The position numbers and the translations under genes were made by a program. Below, one piece after another: positions 1 through 12,400 of a stretch of DNA of 64,000 nt. The notes under the pieces are model-generated. The model was not told the DNA's origin and ran no database searches. It saw nothing but the letters and a program-made list of their open reading frames with translations. The DNA is from Mugil cephalus (taxonomy: Eukaryota > Chordata > Actinopteri > Mugiliformes > Mugilidae): positions 9,972,616 to 10,036,615 of the forward strand of contig NC_061774.1 in assembly GCF_022458985.1 (NCBI RefSeq), in the 5' to 3' direction. The number at the start of each line of letters is the position of its first letter. Position 1 is the first letter of the stretch.

Positions 1-218
1 ATTTATTAAAATCGAACATTATTATTTAGAGCTTGGAGGCTATAAAAATAATAGTCATTAAAGTAACCGGCTGGACTTAATTTTGCAGTGGGCTATATGG
101 CCGTCAGCTGCGCTTGTGGAAAGCCCTGAATCTATCCACCACACCTTAAAAGCTGGTCCGTGAAAATATTGACAGACATTAAACCGGTCCATGGTGCAAA
201 AAAGGTTGGGGACCGCTG
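1..218. mobile_element. hAT-like DNA transposon end, cut by the window edge
   Basis: The stretch ends in GGTTGGGGACCGCTG, preceded by an A-run and ACCGGTCCATGGTGC. Its reverse complement starts CAGCGGTCCCCAACC, the form of terminal repeat typical of hAT elements (Charlie-like ends start CAG and contain GGTCCCCAACC). The left part lies outside the window, so neither the second end nor an 8-bp target duplication can be checked. No transposase reading frame is seen. The family call rests on remembered terminal sequences. Confidence 0.5.
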
Positions 219-410
219 GTGTACATTACAAATATATTTAGGATATACTCTGATTCCTGAATGCAAAATTTTGCTGCATCAAACATCATAATTTTCTAGC
301 TAAAATTATGCTAGCAAGGCTAACGTTAGTGTAAGTTTTCAGTTCTTGCTAGATAGCCACTAAAACAGTCTTACACACTCCACAGTACTACATCTGAAGC
401 AAATTATATA

Positions 411-1137
411 TACCGTATTTTCCGCACTATAAGGCGCACTGGATTATAAGGCGCACCTTCAATGAATGGCCTATTTTAAAACTTTGTTCATATATAAGGC
501 GCACTGCATTATAAGGCGCACTGTCAGATTTTGAGAAAATTGGAGGTTTTTAGGTGCGCCTTATAGTGCGGAAAATACAGTAGTTTATCGGTTACGAGAG
601 GAAGGGCAGCGGAGCGGTGTTATTTATCGCAGGAGAAAAAGCTCTTTGGCATCATCGCATTGAAGAGATGAATGACTGTGGCCATCTCGCTTTGTTCCTT
701 CGGAAACTCTGTTTAGTCTTCTTTACTTGGCGCAGGTCATCTTGTTACTTCCTCCACTTCCACACCATTAATTCGTTAATGTTAAATTCTCTCACTGCTG
801 CTCTATTCCCGTGTTCTACTGCGTGACTGATCGCCCCAGAGTTTAAACTCTGCGTCGTAAGCGTGTCTCTTAATAGGAGCCATTTTGGGGTCTTTACATA
901 AACACACAAATGGAAATGAAACGGCACGCCTCACGCAGTCATATATCCCAGCATGCACCGCGCGCTTCTTCTTCTATGGGGAAAAAATGAAGTCGGCGGC
1001 TGCTTACTGTAGTTGCGAGACCTGTTGTGGCTCAATATTGGTCCATATATAAGGCGCACCGGATTATAAGGCGCACTGTCAGCTTTTGAGAAAATTGGAG
1101 GTTTTTAGGTGCGCCTTATAGTGCGGAAAATACGGTA
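411..1137. mobile_element. Non-autonomous inverted-repeat DNA transposon (MITE-like), with a duplicated end
   Basis: The left end starts TACCGTATTTTCCGCACTAT and continues AAGGCGCAC. The right end at 1109-1137 is its perfect inverse over 29 bases. A further inverse end lies inside the element at 554-582. The last 94 bases (1044-1137) repeat 489-582 with four differences by my count. This can be read as one long element carrying an internal end copy, or as a short element (411-582) next to the right part of a second one. Flanking bases allow a TA target. There is no coding capacity. Elements with GGCGCAC-rich termini are common in fish genomes; I do not assign a superfamily. Confidence 0.75.
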
Positions 1138-2790
1138 ATTGAAGTGAATGTATGTGTTGATAGAATAATCATAGAAGTAAAACAAACCTTGCTTTGTTTG
1201 TTTTTGATTGTGATCATTGATAGAACAGCAGTGGTGGAGTGATATTTACCTGGGCTCTGCTTCTTTCTGTTGTGGTGGACTGGGGTTACTTCTAACCGGA
1301 GCACAGTATAATTCCAAATTTGACCTTTGACCTTCAAGTGACCTTGAATTTGACCTTGTATCTCAAAAATAACCCTGGAAATGAACTTCCCGCCCTTGTA
1401 AACATACAAAAAGAGGTATTACATGACCATCTGCGTTGTCACGATCAAAAGTTAAAAAATAGGTAAAGATGGACTCCGACGCCATCTTGAATTCTCACAA
1501 TGAAATTATATGGGCATGTTATATATTTTCTGAAACCTTATAGTCAGGTGAATGTTGTGGTACTTGTGTTTTGTGTTTCTGATGTTCCTATGTCCTACAG
1601 GAATAAAAGAAAGAACATAGTTTAGGCGTAAAATGTGAAAAAATGTATGCTTTTGATGGTTTGATGAGCTGCAGTGACCTCCATATTTATCAGACAGGTT
1701 CACAACTGGGTTTAAATGGAAGCTTAGAAGGTCCCCTTTAAAATGTTACCAAACACAATATTATTTAACATTGAGAAAAGTCCTAATCATGAGGGTAAAA
1801 CAGATCATGCACATGCGTCTAACACACAGTTTTCCTTAGGGGGTGGTTAACTTCATGAGCTGATCCAATATTTAGCTACTCACCTGGAAAGGCTATCATA
1901 CAAAAAAATTATCTACAGACATATATCTATCCAAAAAATATAGGTAGCCTTCGTCCCTTTGACTGATACCGAATAGTGAAATTTTGGGCTCTGGCCCATG
2001 GACTAAGTGGTATAGAACAGGATCTCAATTTTGCCAACAACAATGTAAATGAATAAAATTATACTCGAACCAGTTTCCTGAGCGTCTCATTGTTTTGGCT
2101 AATCAGATTCCCCATGGCACCGTCTGCAGGAATAAATAATTGAATTAATCAGCCAGATATTAGCACGCTTTATATACCTCATTTCTCATGTCTGTCGCTG
2201 TCGGCAGCTGTCGGATTCATTTCAGTTCAGTTTTAGCATCAATAACAGTACAAATTCTCACGAGACAAAACGTAAAAGCCTGAAGGCGAGGATGTCAGGG
2301 GCAAACGCTCTCATAGTTCACTCTGTGGTTGTAAAAGCGCTGCACTTACAAGTTTCCAATACAAATTGTCCACCCAGTGTCACTAACCTTAATGTTCTCC
2401 TCTTCTTCGTGTTGGTCTAATGCCGCAAATTAAGTTTACTGATGGGGCAATGAGATTAAGGGGAAGTGGACACGTCACCTTGACACGATAGCCGGAGGGC
2501 TGTTATCTAATGGTACCATCTATCTCCATCTTTGCGTCGGCCAATCATCATCGTCCAAAGGTGCCGGGGCGGACCAATCGCCGCCCGCCGTCTCCACACA
2601 GAGTCTGTAATCTTTCTACAGTATCCCAGAACAGAAAAAAATAAAATAAATCAGTCTCAAAAAAATTTTTTTTTTTTGTTTTTTAATAAAGGATATCATA
2701 CATTATGTTTTTGGACACACTTACGAAGGGAGATGTGTTCATTTGGTTGCAAGCAGAACTCTTCAAGGTAAATGAGTGCTTCTGTCGAGT
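1138..2790. other. Gene-poor interval left of plaat3
   Basis: AT-rich sequence with no convincing coding exon. It holds a cluster of TGACCT half-sites at 1321-1357 and a poly-T run near 2666-2680. Open frames here are short, lack family resemblance and look like chance. Confidence 0.6.
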
Positions 2791-2806
2791 TTCACACAAA
2801 TTACTC

Positions 2807-2812
2807 TTTATT
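2807..2812 (-). terminator. Likely plaat3 polyadenylation signal
   Basis: TTTATT on the plus strand reads AATAAA on the minus strand, 573 bases beyond the plaat3 stop codon. It is the canonical hexamer and would give a 3' UTR of about 0.6 kb. Inferred from position; no transcript evidence. Confidence 0.5.
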
Positions 2813-3384
2813 ACAAACATGTACAAACAGTTTAATATCAGAGGAAGACAATAAGTATATCATGTTATTTGTGTGAGATGTAGGAACACTTCCATCACAT
2901 GAACTTATTAAAGGTCACACATTAGACATTTAGACTGTTTAAATAATTTAGATCCTAAACATATTAATTAGCTTATTAGGTATTGGCTAATGGCTGAAGT
3001 CCCATTTTGACTAAACGCATTTACAGTTGATTCATATAGTGGAAGATAATTGATTCATAAGTAAAGCATTTTTTATCTTTTTATAATTAGAAAATATTGC
3101 CATCTCCACATTCATTACACAGCCACCTTCTTAATTTCATATCAAATCATTTAAATATATTTCCTCTTGGCACTTTCATTAGTAGCTCGTGTTTGATGAA
3201 CTTGTGCTGTCTGTAGAAAATTTAAAAAGCCTAAGAAAGCATGAGGGACACATTTCCTTCAAAGTCCCAGATGTTTGCATGTAGATTAGGCAGTGTCATC
3301 TGTGACTGACCACGTTGAGTATCAGTTAGGCTTCGCTGGTGAATCGTTAATCAAGCCCCCTGAGCAGGCGACCACGGACCCCAA

Positions 3385-5700
3385 TCACTGTGTGTCCTCC
3401 TTTTGTTTTTTGTTGCCTCCAAACAGAGCTCCCGCCATAGCCACGACACCCAGACTGACGGCTGCAGCGATGCCTGTCCACATGACGGTTTCTCCCGCCT
3501 TACGCACCTGCAGGGGGAAAACAAACATCTTTCAACGTAATGTCATTCAAAACGCCTTTCAGAGAATCAGTTCTGAGACGTACAGCACACAAGTTCACAT
3601 GTACTGTATATAGTCTATTGTGTCTATAAAAAGTATGAACTGAACCATGGTCAATATAATCTTTATTTTCTTTTAAAAAATAAACTTTTACCGTCAAAAG
3701 GAAAACAGATTTCTATAAAGTAGCGTCAATTAATTTAAAACACATCATGAAGCGGTTGCATAAGTTTTTGAAGTCTAGCCTGTAGGTACTGGTAGTTAAC
3801 TGGAACAAGGTTATTTTGTCTGATGAGACCTTTAAGGGCAAGAGACCAGACTTTAAGACTAGTGCACATCACCACAAATACACCATCTCCACTGTGAAGC
3901 ATGGTAGTGGCAGCATCTGGCTGCAACGATGCTTCTCGTCAGCGGGACCAGGACAGCTTGTAAAGGTAGAGGAACATGAACGCAGTAAAATACAAGAAAC
4001 CCAGAAAGAGAACCTGAACCAGTCTGAGGGAGAACAATGACTCGAGAGAAGATTTATTTTCCAGGAAAACTGCAGCCCAAAGAATAAAATGAAATCTAGG
4101 AAAACTGGTTTAAAGACAATTTCTTTTCCCAAAGAGGCCAAGTCAAACCCAAACCTCATCCGAAAATATGTTTTTAAGAAGGATAGTTTGTTAAATGTAA
4201 TCATTTTCATTAAGTACTTGTTCTTCTTTGCACTGAAAGCAGGTTGTTGCCATTTGTAGGTTATTATGCGACTGTGTTAATGGTTATTTGAGATCAAACT
4301 GAACTGTATGTGGACCCTGAACTAAAACCAGGTTGACATCCCTGGAACGGAGTAAATAGATGCCATCTGAGACGATGGAAATGTAACGAACATAAAACTG
4401 AGGCTTGTTTTCTTCACTATGGCCTGGTTGTGAATGCTCCATTTGACTTGCATCATATTTGCATTTGCCCTGGTATGTTTTCTTCTGTCACACACAAATA
4501 CTTCACTTTCATATAGCCACATTTAGAGTAAAGCAGTACTCCTTGGTGAAGCTGTCAAACAGCAGACAAAATAGATAATCCCAACAAATGTGACCCATAA
4601 AAACCAGCAGTCACTTCCAGGCTGTATGATATCAAAACTACAGCTTTGTCGGATAAAAATCTCCATTTACATAAGTTAATGACAATGCTGTACTGTGACT
4701 AAGTAACACTTACATGTAGAAGAATGTCTTTGTTACTAATAATGATATATACAGCCCTGGAGTAGGAGTATCACATGGAAGGTTAAAATAAGTTGAAATT
4801 TACATTTAGAGATACAAATTGTATTGGTAGTGACACAAGTCAGTAGATACACTTTTGTACTTGAATCTAAGTGTAACCATTGACCCCATTCCTTTACTTG
4901 AGCTGGTGTAATCTGTACCTCATCTGTACCCCGACGATGTTTCTCAACCTACCTGCCGGGACTCGGACTTGCCATAGCGCAGCTCATTAACAAAGTGCTC
5001 ACAGTTCCCCCTGAAGACGCAGTACGGCAGCTCCCTGCCCACCAGGGAACAGGCCTCTCTTACAATGATGTGAACCGGACGAGGTGTGTACTTGTCATCC
5101 AGGCTGTTGCTGATTTTCCACTGGTCTAGCCCGACCACATCCCAGAGCTCCTCTTTCTTCACTATGGCCTTCTCAGACAGTACCGACATCATGCTGCTGG
5201 AGCCTGCACCCGCAACCTCCGCTAAAGGCAGTTATTATAAAAAGAAAAAGACAGAAAAACTTTGATTGCATGTAAAGGAGTCGCATAATGATATCTGTAT
5301 GATGTCAGATGTAAAAAAAAATGACACATCACAGTGAATGAGAGCTGTCAAATAAGATGCACACTCAAACAGGTTGGGATATATGACTCACAGGGTGGTG
5401 CCAGGTGAACAACAAAGCCCTCGCCAACATACACCGCCCAGTGCTGATAGGTCCCCCGGAAAATCTCAATCAAGTCCCCAGGCTCTGGCTTCTCATCATA
5501 CTTGGATTAGGAGAGAGAAAAAAATGTTTGACTTTGCAACAGACTGTGTTTGGCAACATTTGCAGCACATCTGACATAATCTAGGGTAAACAGCAATAAG
5601 ACCAAAGCAAATTAAATTAAATGAGATACATAGAAGAAATACGTATCGATAACACAATAATAAAAAAAAGTGTTTGTTTTCTGACCAGTGTCGGGGCCAT
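3385..5700 (-). CDS. plaat3: Phospholipase A and acyltransferase, PLAAT3-like (LRAT/NlpC-P60 family)
   Basis: A single-pass thiol enzyme that removes or transfers acyl chains of phospholipids at cytoplasmic membrane faces; mammalian PLAAT3 acts in adipocytes and on organelle membranes. Coding exons in transcript order are 5700-5686, 5500-5392, 5221-4953 and 3507-3385. All phases close and give 171 residues (human PLAAT3 about 162). The start is the ATG at 5698-5700, giving MAPTL then the conserved [10 protein letters not shown]. Catalytic residues visible are His25 (QHWAVYVG), His37 (VVHLAPP) and Cys115 in NCEHFV. A C-terminal hydrophobic segment at about 139-162 is followed by a basic tail, as in the family's membrane anchor. 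A 5' UTR exon probably lies near 6408-6520, with an AAAG/GTAAGA donor joining an acceptor at 5757. Assignment to the PLAAT2/3/4 clade rather than PLAAT1 rests on HLAPPSEVAGAG. The paralogue number is less sure than the family. Confidence 0.92.
3757..4085 (+). mobile_element. Tc1/mariner transposase fragment
   Basis: The plus strand encodes a decayed piece of a Tc1-like transposase: SDETF, then [20 protein letters not shown], a remnant of the W-G-C-F-S block and AGPGQL. These correspond to the middle catalytic part of fish Tc1 transposases (usual form: SDE...VKHGGG.IM.WGCF). The next bases, GAGAAGATTTATTTTCCAG, match the stretch before the QDNDPKH motif, which is lost. It lies in the last plaat3 intron, in the opposite orientation. 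A plain DNA-transposon relic without visible terminal repeats. Confidence 0.75.
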
Positions 5701-5950
5701 GTCGGTACCGTCCGTAAACCTTGGAATAGTCTGACTTCCTGACGACTTTCAGCTCCTGCAAGAACAAACAATACACAGATATACAGAGAAATTAAAAAGA
5801 ATTAATTCCTCCTCTTCTTTAAAGGTACACCACTCATAGATGGGTTTACGTTTAACTTAATGGTCATACTGTAGGTCAAGTTTTGTGGCGCGTATTTGGA
5901 TTCAATTCAAATATTTTTATGATATCGTTTTAATCATTGACAGAAACAAA

Positions 5951-5980
5951 TGGGGTGGACAAAATAATAGAAACGCCTTT
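5951..5980. repeat. Short repeat-like fragment
   Basis: GGGTGGACAAAATAATAGAA resembles a terminal motif I recall from dispersed fish DNA-transposon relics. It is only about 30 bases long, with no partner end located, so the assignment is weak. It lies in the 5' UTR intron of plaat3. Confidence 0.25.
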
Positions 5981-8508
5981 CAGTTAAGCAGCAACGCAAA
6001 CTGGGCCACAGCCAACAAGATGTGGATTTATCATAAGACTGATGTGATTATCTGGATGTAATTAACTATTTATGCACCATGCAAGTCTAAATATATATGA
6101 AAGGTGAATTGGAACCTGGGAAATAAATTCAACTGATGAAATGATTAAAAAGTTCTGCGTCTTTTTGTGTTCTCGCTTCAGTACTAAACAGATTTAACAG
6201 TGTCAACATATGGTCTCGTTTTAAAGTAGCCGAGGCATGCTAGCTGGCTATAGCTTTCACTGTGTTTACGTCGGACTCAAGACTTCACCGCCTGGAGACG
6301 GTTTCTTAGCATCAACGACGAAGCTCTGAAGCATCACGGAATCGACACCCCGTCTCCGGTTTATGCTCTGTTTACGCGTGTGGCTTGGTGGGTCTCATTT
6401 CTTACCTTTACCGACGGTGTCCTTGTCGTGGTCTGGAAGCCGACCCTAAAGAATCACACACCAAAGCTCAGCTGTGAGATCAGCTGATGGTCGCCGCTTT
6501 CATCCGGAACCTGCGGCTACTTCACAATAAAGGTACATTCCACCAAGCGGTAGCGTGTGCGTTTGCCGTCACATATGATAATCCTGAAAGGTAAAACGGA
6601 AACGCATCTCAGGCTATAATGGCACACAACTCAGGAGCAACTCCAACCACGCCTTGCAAAATAAAAATGAAACTTAAAATATTATTTAGCGCAGGGTTGT
6701 AGTCAAGACTGCTGCTGAGTCAGTCTGCTCTACTGGCTCTACCAGATAATGTAGTGAACAGGGGCGGAGCAAGACTTTTAAACAGGGGTGGCCAGAGGGT
6801 GGGCCACCCCTGGTTTATATAAAGATATGAAAATATTTTTAGAAAGTAAAGCTCAAGCAGGAGACCGATGAGTGAAGTAAATACATAAATCTCTATCTAT
6901 TAATGAAATGGAATCGTAAAAGCTATACATACAGTCTAAGTAAATAGAACAGCAATAAAATAACACCAAAACACAAAACCATTTGTTGCTACAGGCTGAA
7001 TCAGCATTCAGAATTTGGCTTATTTATTCACTTTTCAGTATCTGAACTTGGCTAGAAATTTACTGTTTCAGACTCTTGTGTCTGCCCCAACTGACTTGCC
7101 TGGCTGGCTTCAGGTTGGGAGCTGCCAGGGCTAATATAGGATCTTCTAGAGGTTCAGAAGTCTATATGTAGTGTATATAGTTTGTTTATATATTAGTAAG
7201 ACATAAGACACGAAGTTAGATCATAAAATGTCATTGTTGTCAGTATTGTCTATTGTAGGACTAACACAAAGACATACAACAATTTGCAAACTGTTGCTGA
7301 AATCCAGTTACAGTCAAAACATAAAAGACTAAAACAAAACCCAGCACAAAATCCTGCATAGGCATATACATATAACTCCATAGGTGGTCAAGATCAAAAT
7401 GAAATAACATTTCGCGAGGACCACGGAGCTTTATAAACCTACACACAACCTAGACAGGATAACACAAAGACATTAAAATGAGGTATACGGTACAATACAT
7501 AGTGATTGTGTACAGTAAGTAGGGTATGGAGCAGGTGAAGATGCAAACATGGGGACCATATGGTGTGGTTAGTGCAGAGAGATTGTCACCTTTGTGTGAA
7601 ATATCACAGAAAACAAGGGAATAATGTGAATTTATATTTTAGTCGTGTAGACAAGGAAATGTATTGGAAATCTTCAAGTCTCAGATCACTGAAAATTATG
7701 AAAACAGCTTCTGGACTTTCCCTTTCCAAATATTTTTACTAAAGAGTAATGGAAACTTCAGCCCACAACAAAAACAAACAATGACAGAGTGTAATAGAAG
7801 GATTACGACACCATGTCTTAAAAGTGAAAACTGGTATAAAGGTACTTGTTCAGTACTTTCATTTTGGTTTGTTTCAGTTTTGATCGTCTAGAATGGTATG
7901 GGGAAAATACAAACTCTAAGCAGATTCATTTTTCTTTATTATTTAGTTTCTGCTTTAATGCATCATAAGCAAAACAGGATTGACTAATTATTTCTTAATT
8001 GTAAAGTCTAAAACAGAACTTCATATCATAACTGTCTCCTTTGTAGGATATATAAAAGATGTACATGCAGGTTATATTGGGAAAAACTTGTAGAGACCTT
8101 AATGGACTTAAGATTCAGTGTAGCAGATATGTAAAGATTTGTCTGGAGTGTAGTCAAATGAAATTAGACAGGACAGTGTACTGTCATGTTACAAAGTGCA
8201 AGGAATAACATTACAGCATTAATACATTATGAATGTTTTATGATAACAGCGGCATAGTGATCTTTTTGGGTCCTCTTTTTATTGTTTTAAATCTCACTGC
8301 ATTACAGTGTGATGAAATGTATCAGCAGTTACACCAGAGCCTGCAGCATGATCTTTATTTCCCTGCAAGTCATCCAACTGTTCATGCATACTGACAAATC
8401 AGGCAAATAAATTTTAGATCTCTAAACTAGAGACATAGTAGTACTGATCCTGCTCACATGGTTTTGCTCCCATTAGAGCGCTTTTAACTGGGAACAAATG
8501 TTTTTTTT

Positions 8509-8556
8509 CCCCTTTTTTTTTTTTTTTTTTTTTTTTGTTTGTTTGTTTGTTTGTTT
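8509..8556. repeat. Poly-T and (GTTT)n simple repeat
   Basis: An uninterrupted T-run of more than 20 bases is followed by about five GTTT units. Possibly the tail of a minus-strand retroposon, but no SINE or LINE body was recognised next to it. Confidence 0.85.
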
Positions 8557-8847
8557 TGGGCCAAAAGAAATGCTGAGCCCTCAACACACTTAGGACTGTG
8601 AAATGGTGTGTGTAAACTACCCCACACAGGACTTCAACCCCCGGGCCAGTCAGAGATCCCATTGCTCCTTCATGGGTTACACACAAAGTGATTGTGAAAT
8701 GAAAAGTGGAGAAAGTACAGTCAGAGAACATCATGAACTGTGACACAGAAATAAGTGCAATAGAAAAGATTCAAAATGAGAGCTTTATTACAAAGGAAAA
8801 AGATTAAGCCAATATTACAAACTAAATTTTTGTGACATTATCTCATT

Positions 8848-8965
8848 TCATCTTCTACTACCACTTATCCTCCTCAGGGTCGCGGGGGTCGCCAGAGCCT
8901 GTCCAAGCTCTCATCAGGTGAGACAGGTCGCCACTCTATCGCAGGCTAACACAGAGGCATCAGTG
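8848..8965. repeat. Dispersed fish repeat fragment
   Basis: The text CATCTTCTACTACCACTTAT, then TCCTCAGGGTCGCGGGGGTC and GACAGGTCGCCACTCTATCG, matches a very common fish interspersed repeat known to me by this wording. I cannot place it in a named family from the sequence alone. Confidence 0.55.
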
Positions 8966-9420
8966 CTAACCACAGTGAGCTGCTCTGTGACATCATATAA
9001 TACTTTAATCAATTTTGATTGTTTTACTTTGAGTTCATCTATTAATACATAATTTAAATGAAAGCATTAATCAGCCTTAATTTGTTGATTGATTAAACTT
9101 TTCTAAAAAGTAATTAATCATGTGACTCTAAATCTTTAAACTTATAATAGACACAAGCCAAATTAAAAAGTGAAGCAACACATGAATGAACTATGTCGCC
9201 TTGGAACCACTAGGCGCCGCCAGGGACGTCAACAGCGACGTGTTTCCTTTTTTTGTAACGTCGAAGAAATGCCGACTTCCGCCTTCGGAGCGCCCTTTCG
9301 TTGTGTTCTGTCTGAGAACAACTAAGAACATAATTAAAAAAGGACCCAAATCGCTCACATCGAAGCCCCTTAGCCGAGAGGAGCATTTGATGTGACGGGT
9401 TAATGTTAAACGACCAAGCG

Positions 9421-12400
9421 ATGTCTGTGGTTTTTGACGGGAGTCCGCTGAAAGCGATGCAGAGCTCACACTGTCTCCCACCGCAGACTGGCCTGAGGTG
9501 AGTGGTTCACGGGGAGCAAGCGGCTGGGCTGACACAGCAAGTAGAAAGTAATTTATTGGATTTATTAGATCTCTCTCTGTGTATTTAAGGCAGCTGGACA
9601 AGTCTCAGAGGCGTTTATGTTATAATCCCTTCTTGGAAGCTGGTCTTTTAATCGTAGTCGGTAGGTTTACATATTGATGAGATATATGACAGGTAGTTGG
9701 CTCGTAAAATTTATCATTTAACTGCGGTTGTTTCGACCAGTGACTCCCCAAAACACGTTAAATGACATCTGTTGGAGCAAGGCAAATATCTGCAAAGAAG
9801 CAGCCAGAAAAAGTTGGATATTTTACTCTTTGTAAACTATTAAACTCTGAAACTAATGGGTCATTTGTTTGGAATGGAATTATTCTGACGCTTTTATGAG
9901 AGAGTACGTTTTTAACACCTAATAAGGACATTTGTTCAATTAATCAATCAAGCCAGACAAGAACTTACAATTTATTTGTTACTTAATCACTTTGATTGTG
10001 TCTGAAATCCAGTTGCAGTCAAAACATTCAAACATCCTCTTGGAAAACTACTATTGGTATTTTAAAGTGTTTTAAGTGATTAAATAAAAATTTAAATTTA
10101 AAGAGGCAAATTAATAAATAATGAAACATAATTGTAATAATTGTACTGTTCTTATGTTAATCCATGCCTTTCAATCTTTAAGATCTCAATAAATAGTAAT
10201 AATTACACTTTATCAAATGACACCCTTCAAGCTGATGCTTTGTCTGACCAATACATATATATGTATTTAAAAAATAAAATACAGAAATGCAGCAATTTTT
10301 AGATTTGTCTAACTGGTAAAACACATGAATTGTCATTTTTCATATAAATCTAGTAGTTGCTTTAGCACTAATATGTTTTATTATAACTTAATGCAAGCCG
10401 ACAAGTTTTCCATACAGTATATATCAGAAGAGAAACAATTATCTGAATATATTTTTGATATTTTAGCCATTTATTTTATCCTGTTAATGTTGATACCGAT
10501 GTGATCTTCACAGGTAGTCTGACAGACTCTTGTATCCTCACACACATCATCAGGTTGGGAATGCTAATGCTCCCTATTTCGTCCCGTCCACTCTCTTTCT
10601 CTAGTGCTCAGGAACTGTCCCAGGAGATCAAGTCCTTCATCAGTGGTGTTGACGCTGTTCAAGGCCGGAAGCTCAGTGTCCGGGAACACGCCCGCTGTGC
10701 TGTGAGGCTGCTGCGCTCTGTCCCGGCCTGTCGAGGGGCCGTACTGGAGCATCTCAGGGGCGTGTACGATGAGCATGTGTCCACGTTTCTGCACACCCTG
10801 GAGACGGAGGGTAATGCTGGTTCCGGGGTGAGCTGCAACCTGGAGGACATCATACAGGTATGAACTCATATCAATCCAATATATTATGATGAAAATAATT
10901 AAAAGGTGAATAAAGGCTATTACAAACCCTGCATTATTAAAACCTCGTAGATACTTGCATTGTTCAGTCAACTCATTTCATGAAAATATATTAGGAAATA
11001 TAGTTTCTTCTTCTCTTGTCTGCAGGAGGTTCATGGCGTGCTGTCAGAGTTCATCCGCCTCAACCCTAGAGCCTGGGCCCCACTAGTGTCCACCTGGGCT
11101 GTGGACTTACTGGGTCAGCTGAGCAGCAAGCATGCCGGGCGCCGGGTGGCCCCCCACTCCTCCAGCCTCAACGAGCTGCTCCAGCTCTGGATGTCTTGTG
11201 CCGCTACCCGGTCCCTCATGGAGGCCTACTCCCAGTGTTTGGCTGCAATGCTGGCCTGGTGCCCTGACGCCTGTGTGGATGCGCTGTTGGACACCTCAGT
11301 TCAGCATTCCCCGCATTTTGACTGGGTTGTGGCTCACATTGGGTCTGCGTTCCCGGGCACCATCATCAGCCGAGTCTTGGCATGTGGACTGAAGGACTTC
11401 TGCTCTCATGGTGCTAAGGACCAAGGACTCCTGGTGATGGGGGTAGATAAAGGCAACAGAGTCCCCAAGATTGGCTCAGTGGTGGGAATCCTTGGACACC
11501 TAGCAGCACATCACTCAGACAGCATCCGGAAAGAACTGCTCAGGATGTTTCAGGAGAGCCTGAGTCCGTCGAGCCCTCTGTCTCCAACGTCATCTTCAAC
11601 ATCTTGGGAAAGTTCCCCTCAACTTCGTCGAGCTGCGGTGCCATTTCTACTGCAGCTGGCTGCGATGTCCCCAAACCTCTTCGGCGCCGTGTCCGCAGAG
11701 CTGGTAGAGCTGTTTCGTCCTCCTGTCCTGCTTCAGTTGCAAGCTGTGCTGCAGGGCCTGCCCAGAGAGGAACTGGATAACATGCTGGGGCTGGCTGTAC
11801 ACCTCATTAGCCAGAGCCCATCAGGAGGGGCCCGGGTCCTCAAATTTCTGGCGGACACAGCAACTCCAGCTTCGGTCATCATCTCTGGCCCGACACCCTC
11901 GCCTCACGAAGGAGTCAGAGAAGGCTGCGACCGCCTCCTCCAGATGCTGCTCCTGCATCTCCACAAGCTCGTCTTCAATCGCTCAGATGGGGTCGAGGTC
12001 AACCCCCATCACTCATCTTCCTCTCAGCCGCAGCGGGTCATCCCCTTCTTGGAGGAGCTGCAGTCTCACGTAGGTCAGCTGTGCGCCGAGACGCTGCGGC
12101 TGGAGAGGAAGCGACACCTCTGGCTGCACCAGCTGCTGTGTCTCCTGTCAGTGTACGGGGGTCCCAGCGTGGCCACAGAGACCCTCTGCCAGCTACTCAC
12201 CCAGGCCCGCAACCCGGAGGAACTGGCTCTGGCCTGGCAGCTCCACACCACGCTCTCATCCTGCATGGCAGGACTCATTCCCGCCTCTGTAGCTCGCTGC
12301 GTGGCCCAGATCCACACGCACACGCTGGGGCCCCGGCAGCTCAGGCAGCTGCTGCTCAACCTTGCTGCTGCCATCCAGAGTCAGGATGAGGAGAGACGAG

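Larger units (their letters stand above)
6530..9180. other. Intergenic interval between plaat3 and ints5
   Basis: About 2.6 kb separate the two divergent genes. No coding exon is supported. Contents seen: a possible transposon end CAGGGGCGGAGC at 6759 followed by an inverted GGGGTGGCC...GGCCACCCC stem; a short motif at 7297 recurring at 10002 inside ints5 intron 1; a poly-T plus GTTT tract at 8509-8555; and a dispersed-repeat fragment at 8848-8965. The part closest to each gene is CpG-richer and probably carries the promoters. Confidence 0.5.

Noticed and set aside
4944-5192. An apparent start at MMSVLSEK in plaat3
   Set aside because: This Met is internal to exon 3; the upstream exons carry the catalytic His residues and join in frame.
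8414-8746. A minus-strand 110-codon frame
   Set aside because: It runs through the poly-T/(GTTT)n repeat, giving a run of Lys and Asn-Lys-Gln; low complexity.
10246-10268. Palindrome ATACATATATATGTAT as a possible regulatory site
   Set aside because: Simple alternating AT/CA sequence in an AT-rich intron, expected by chance.
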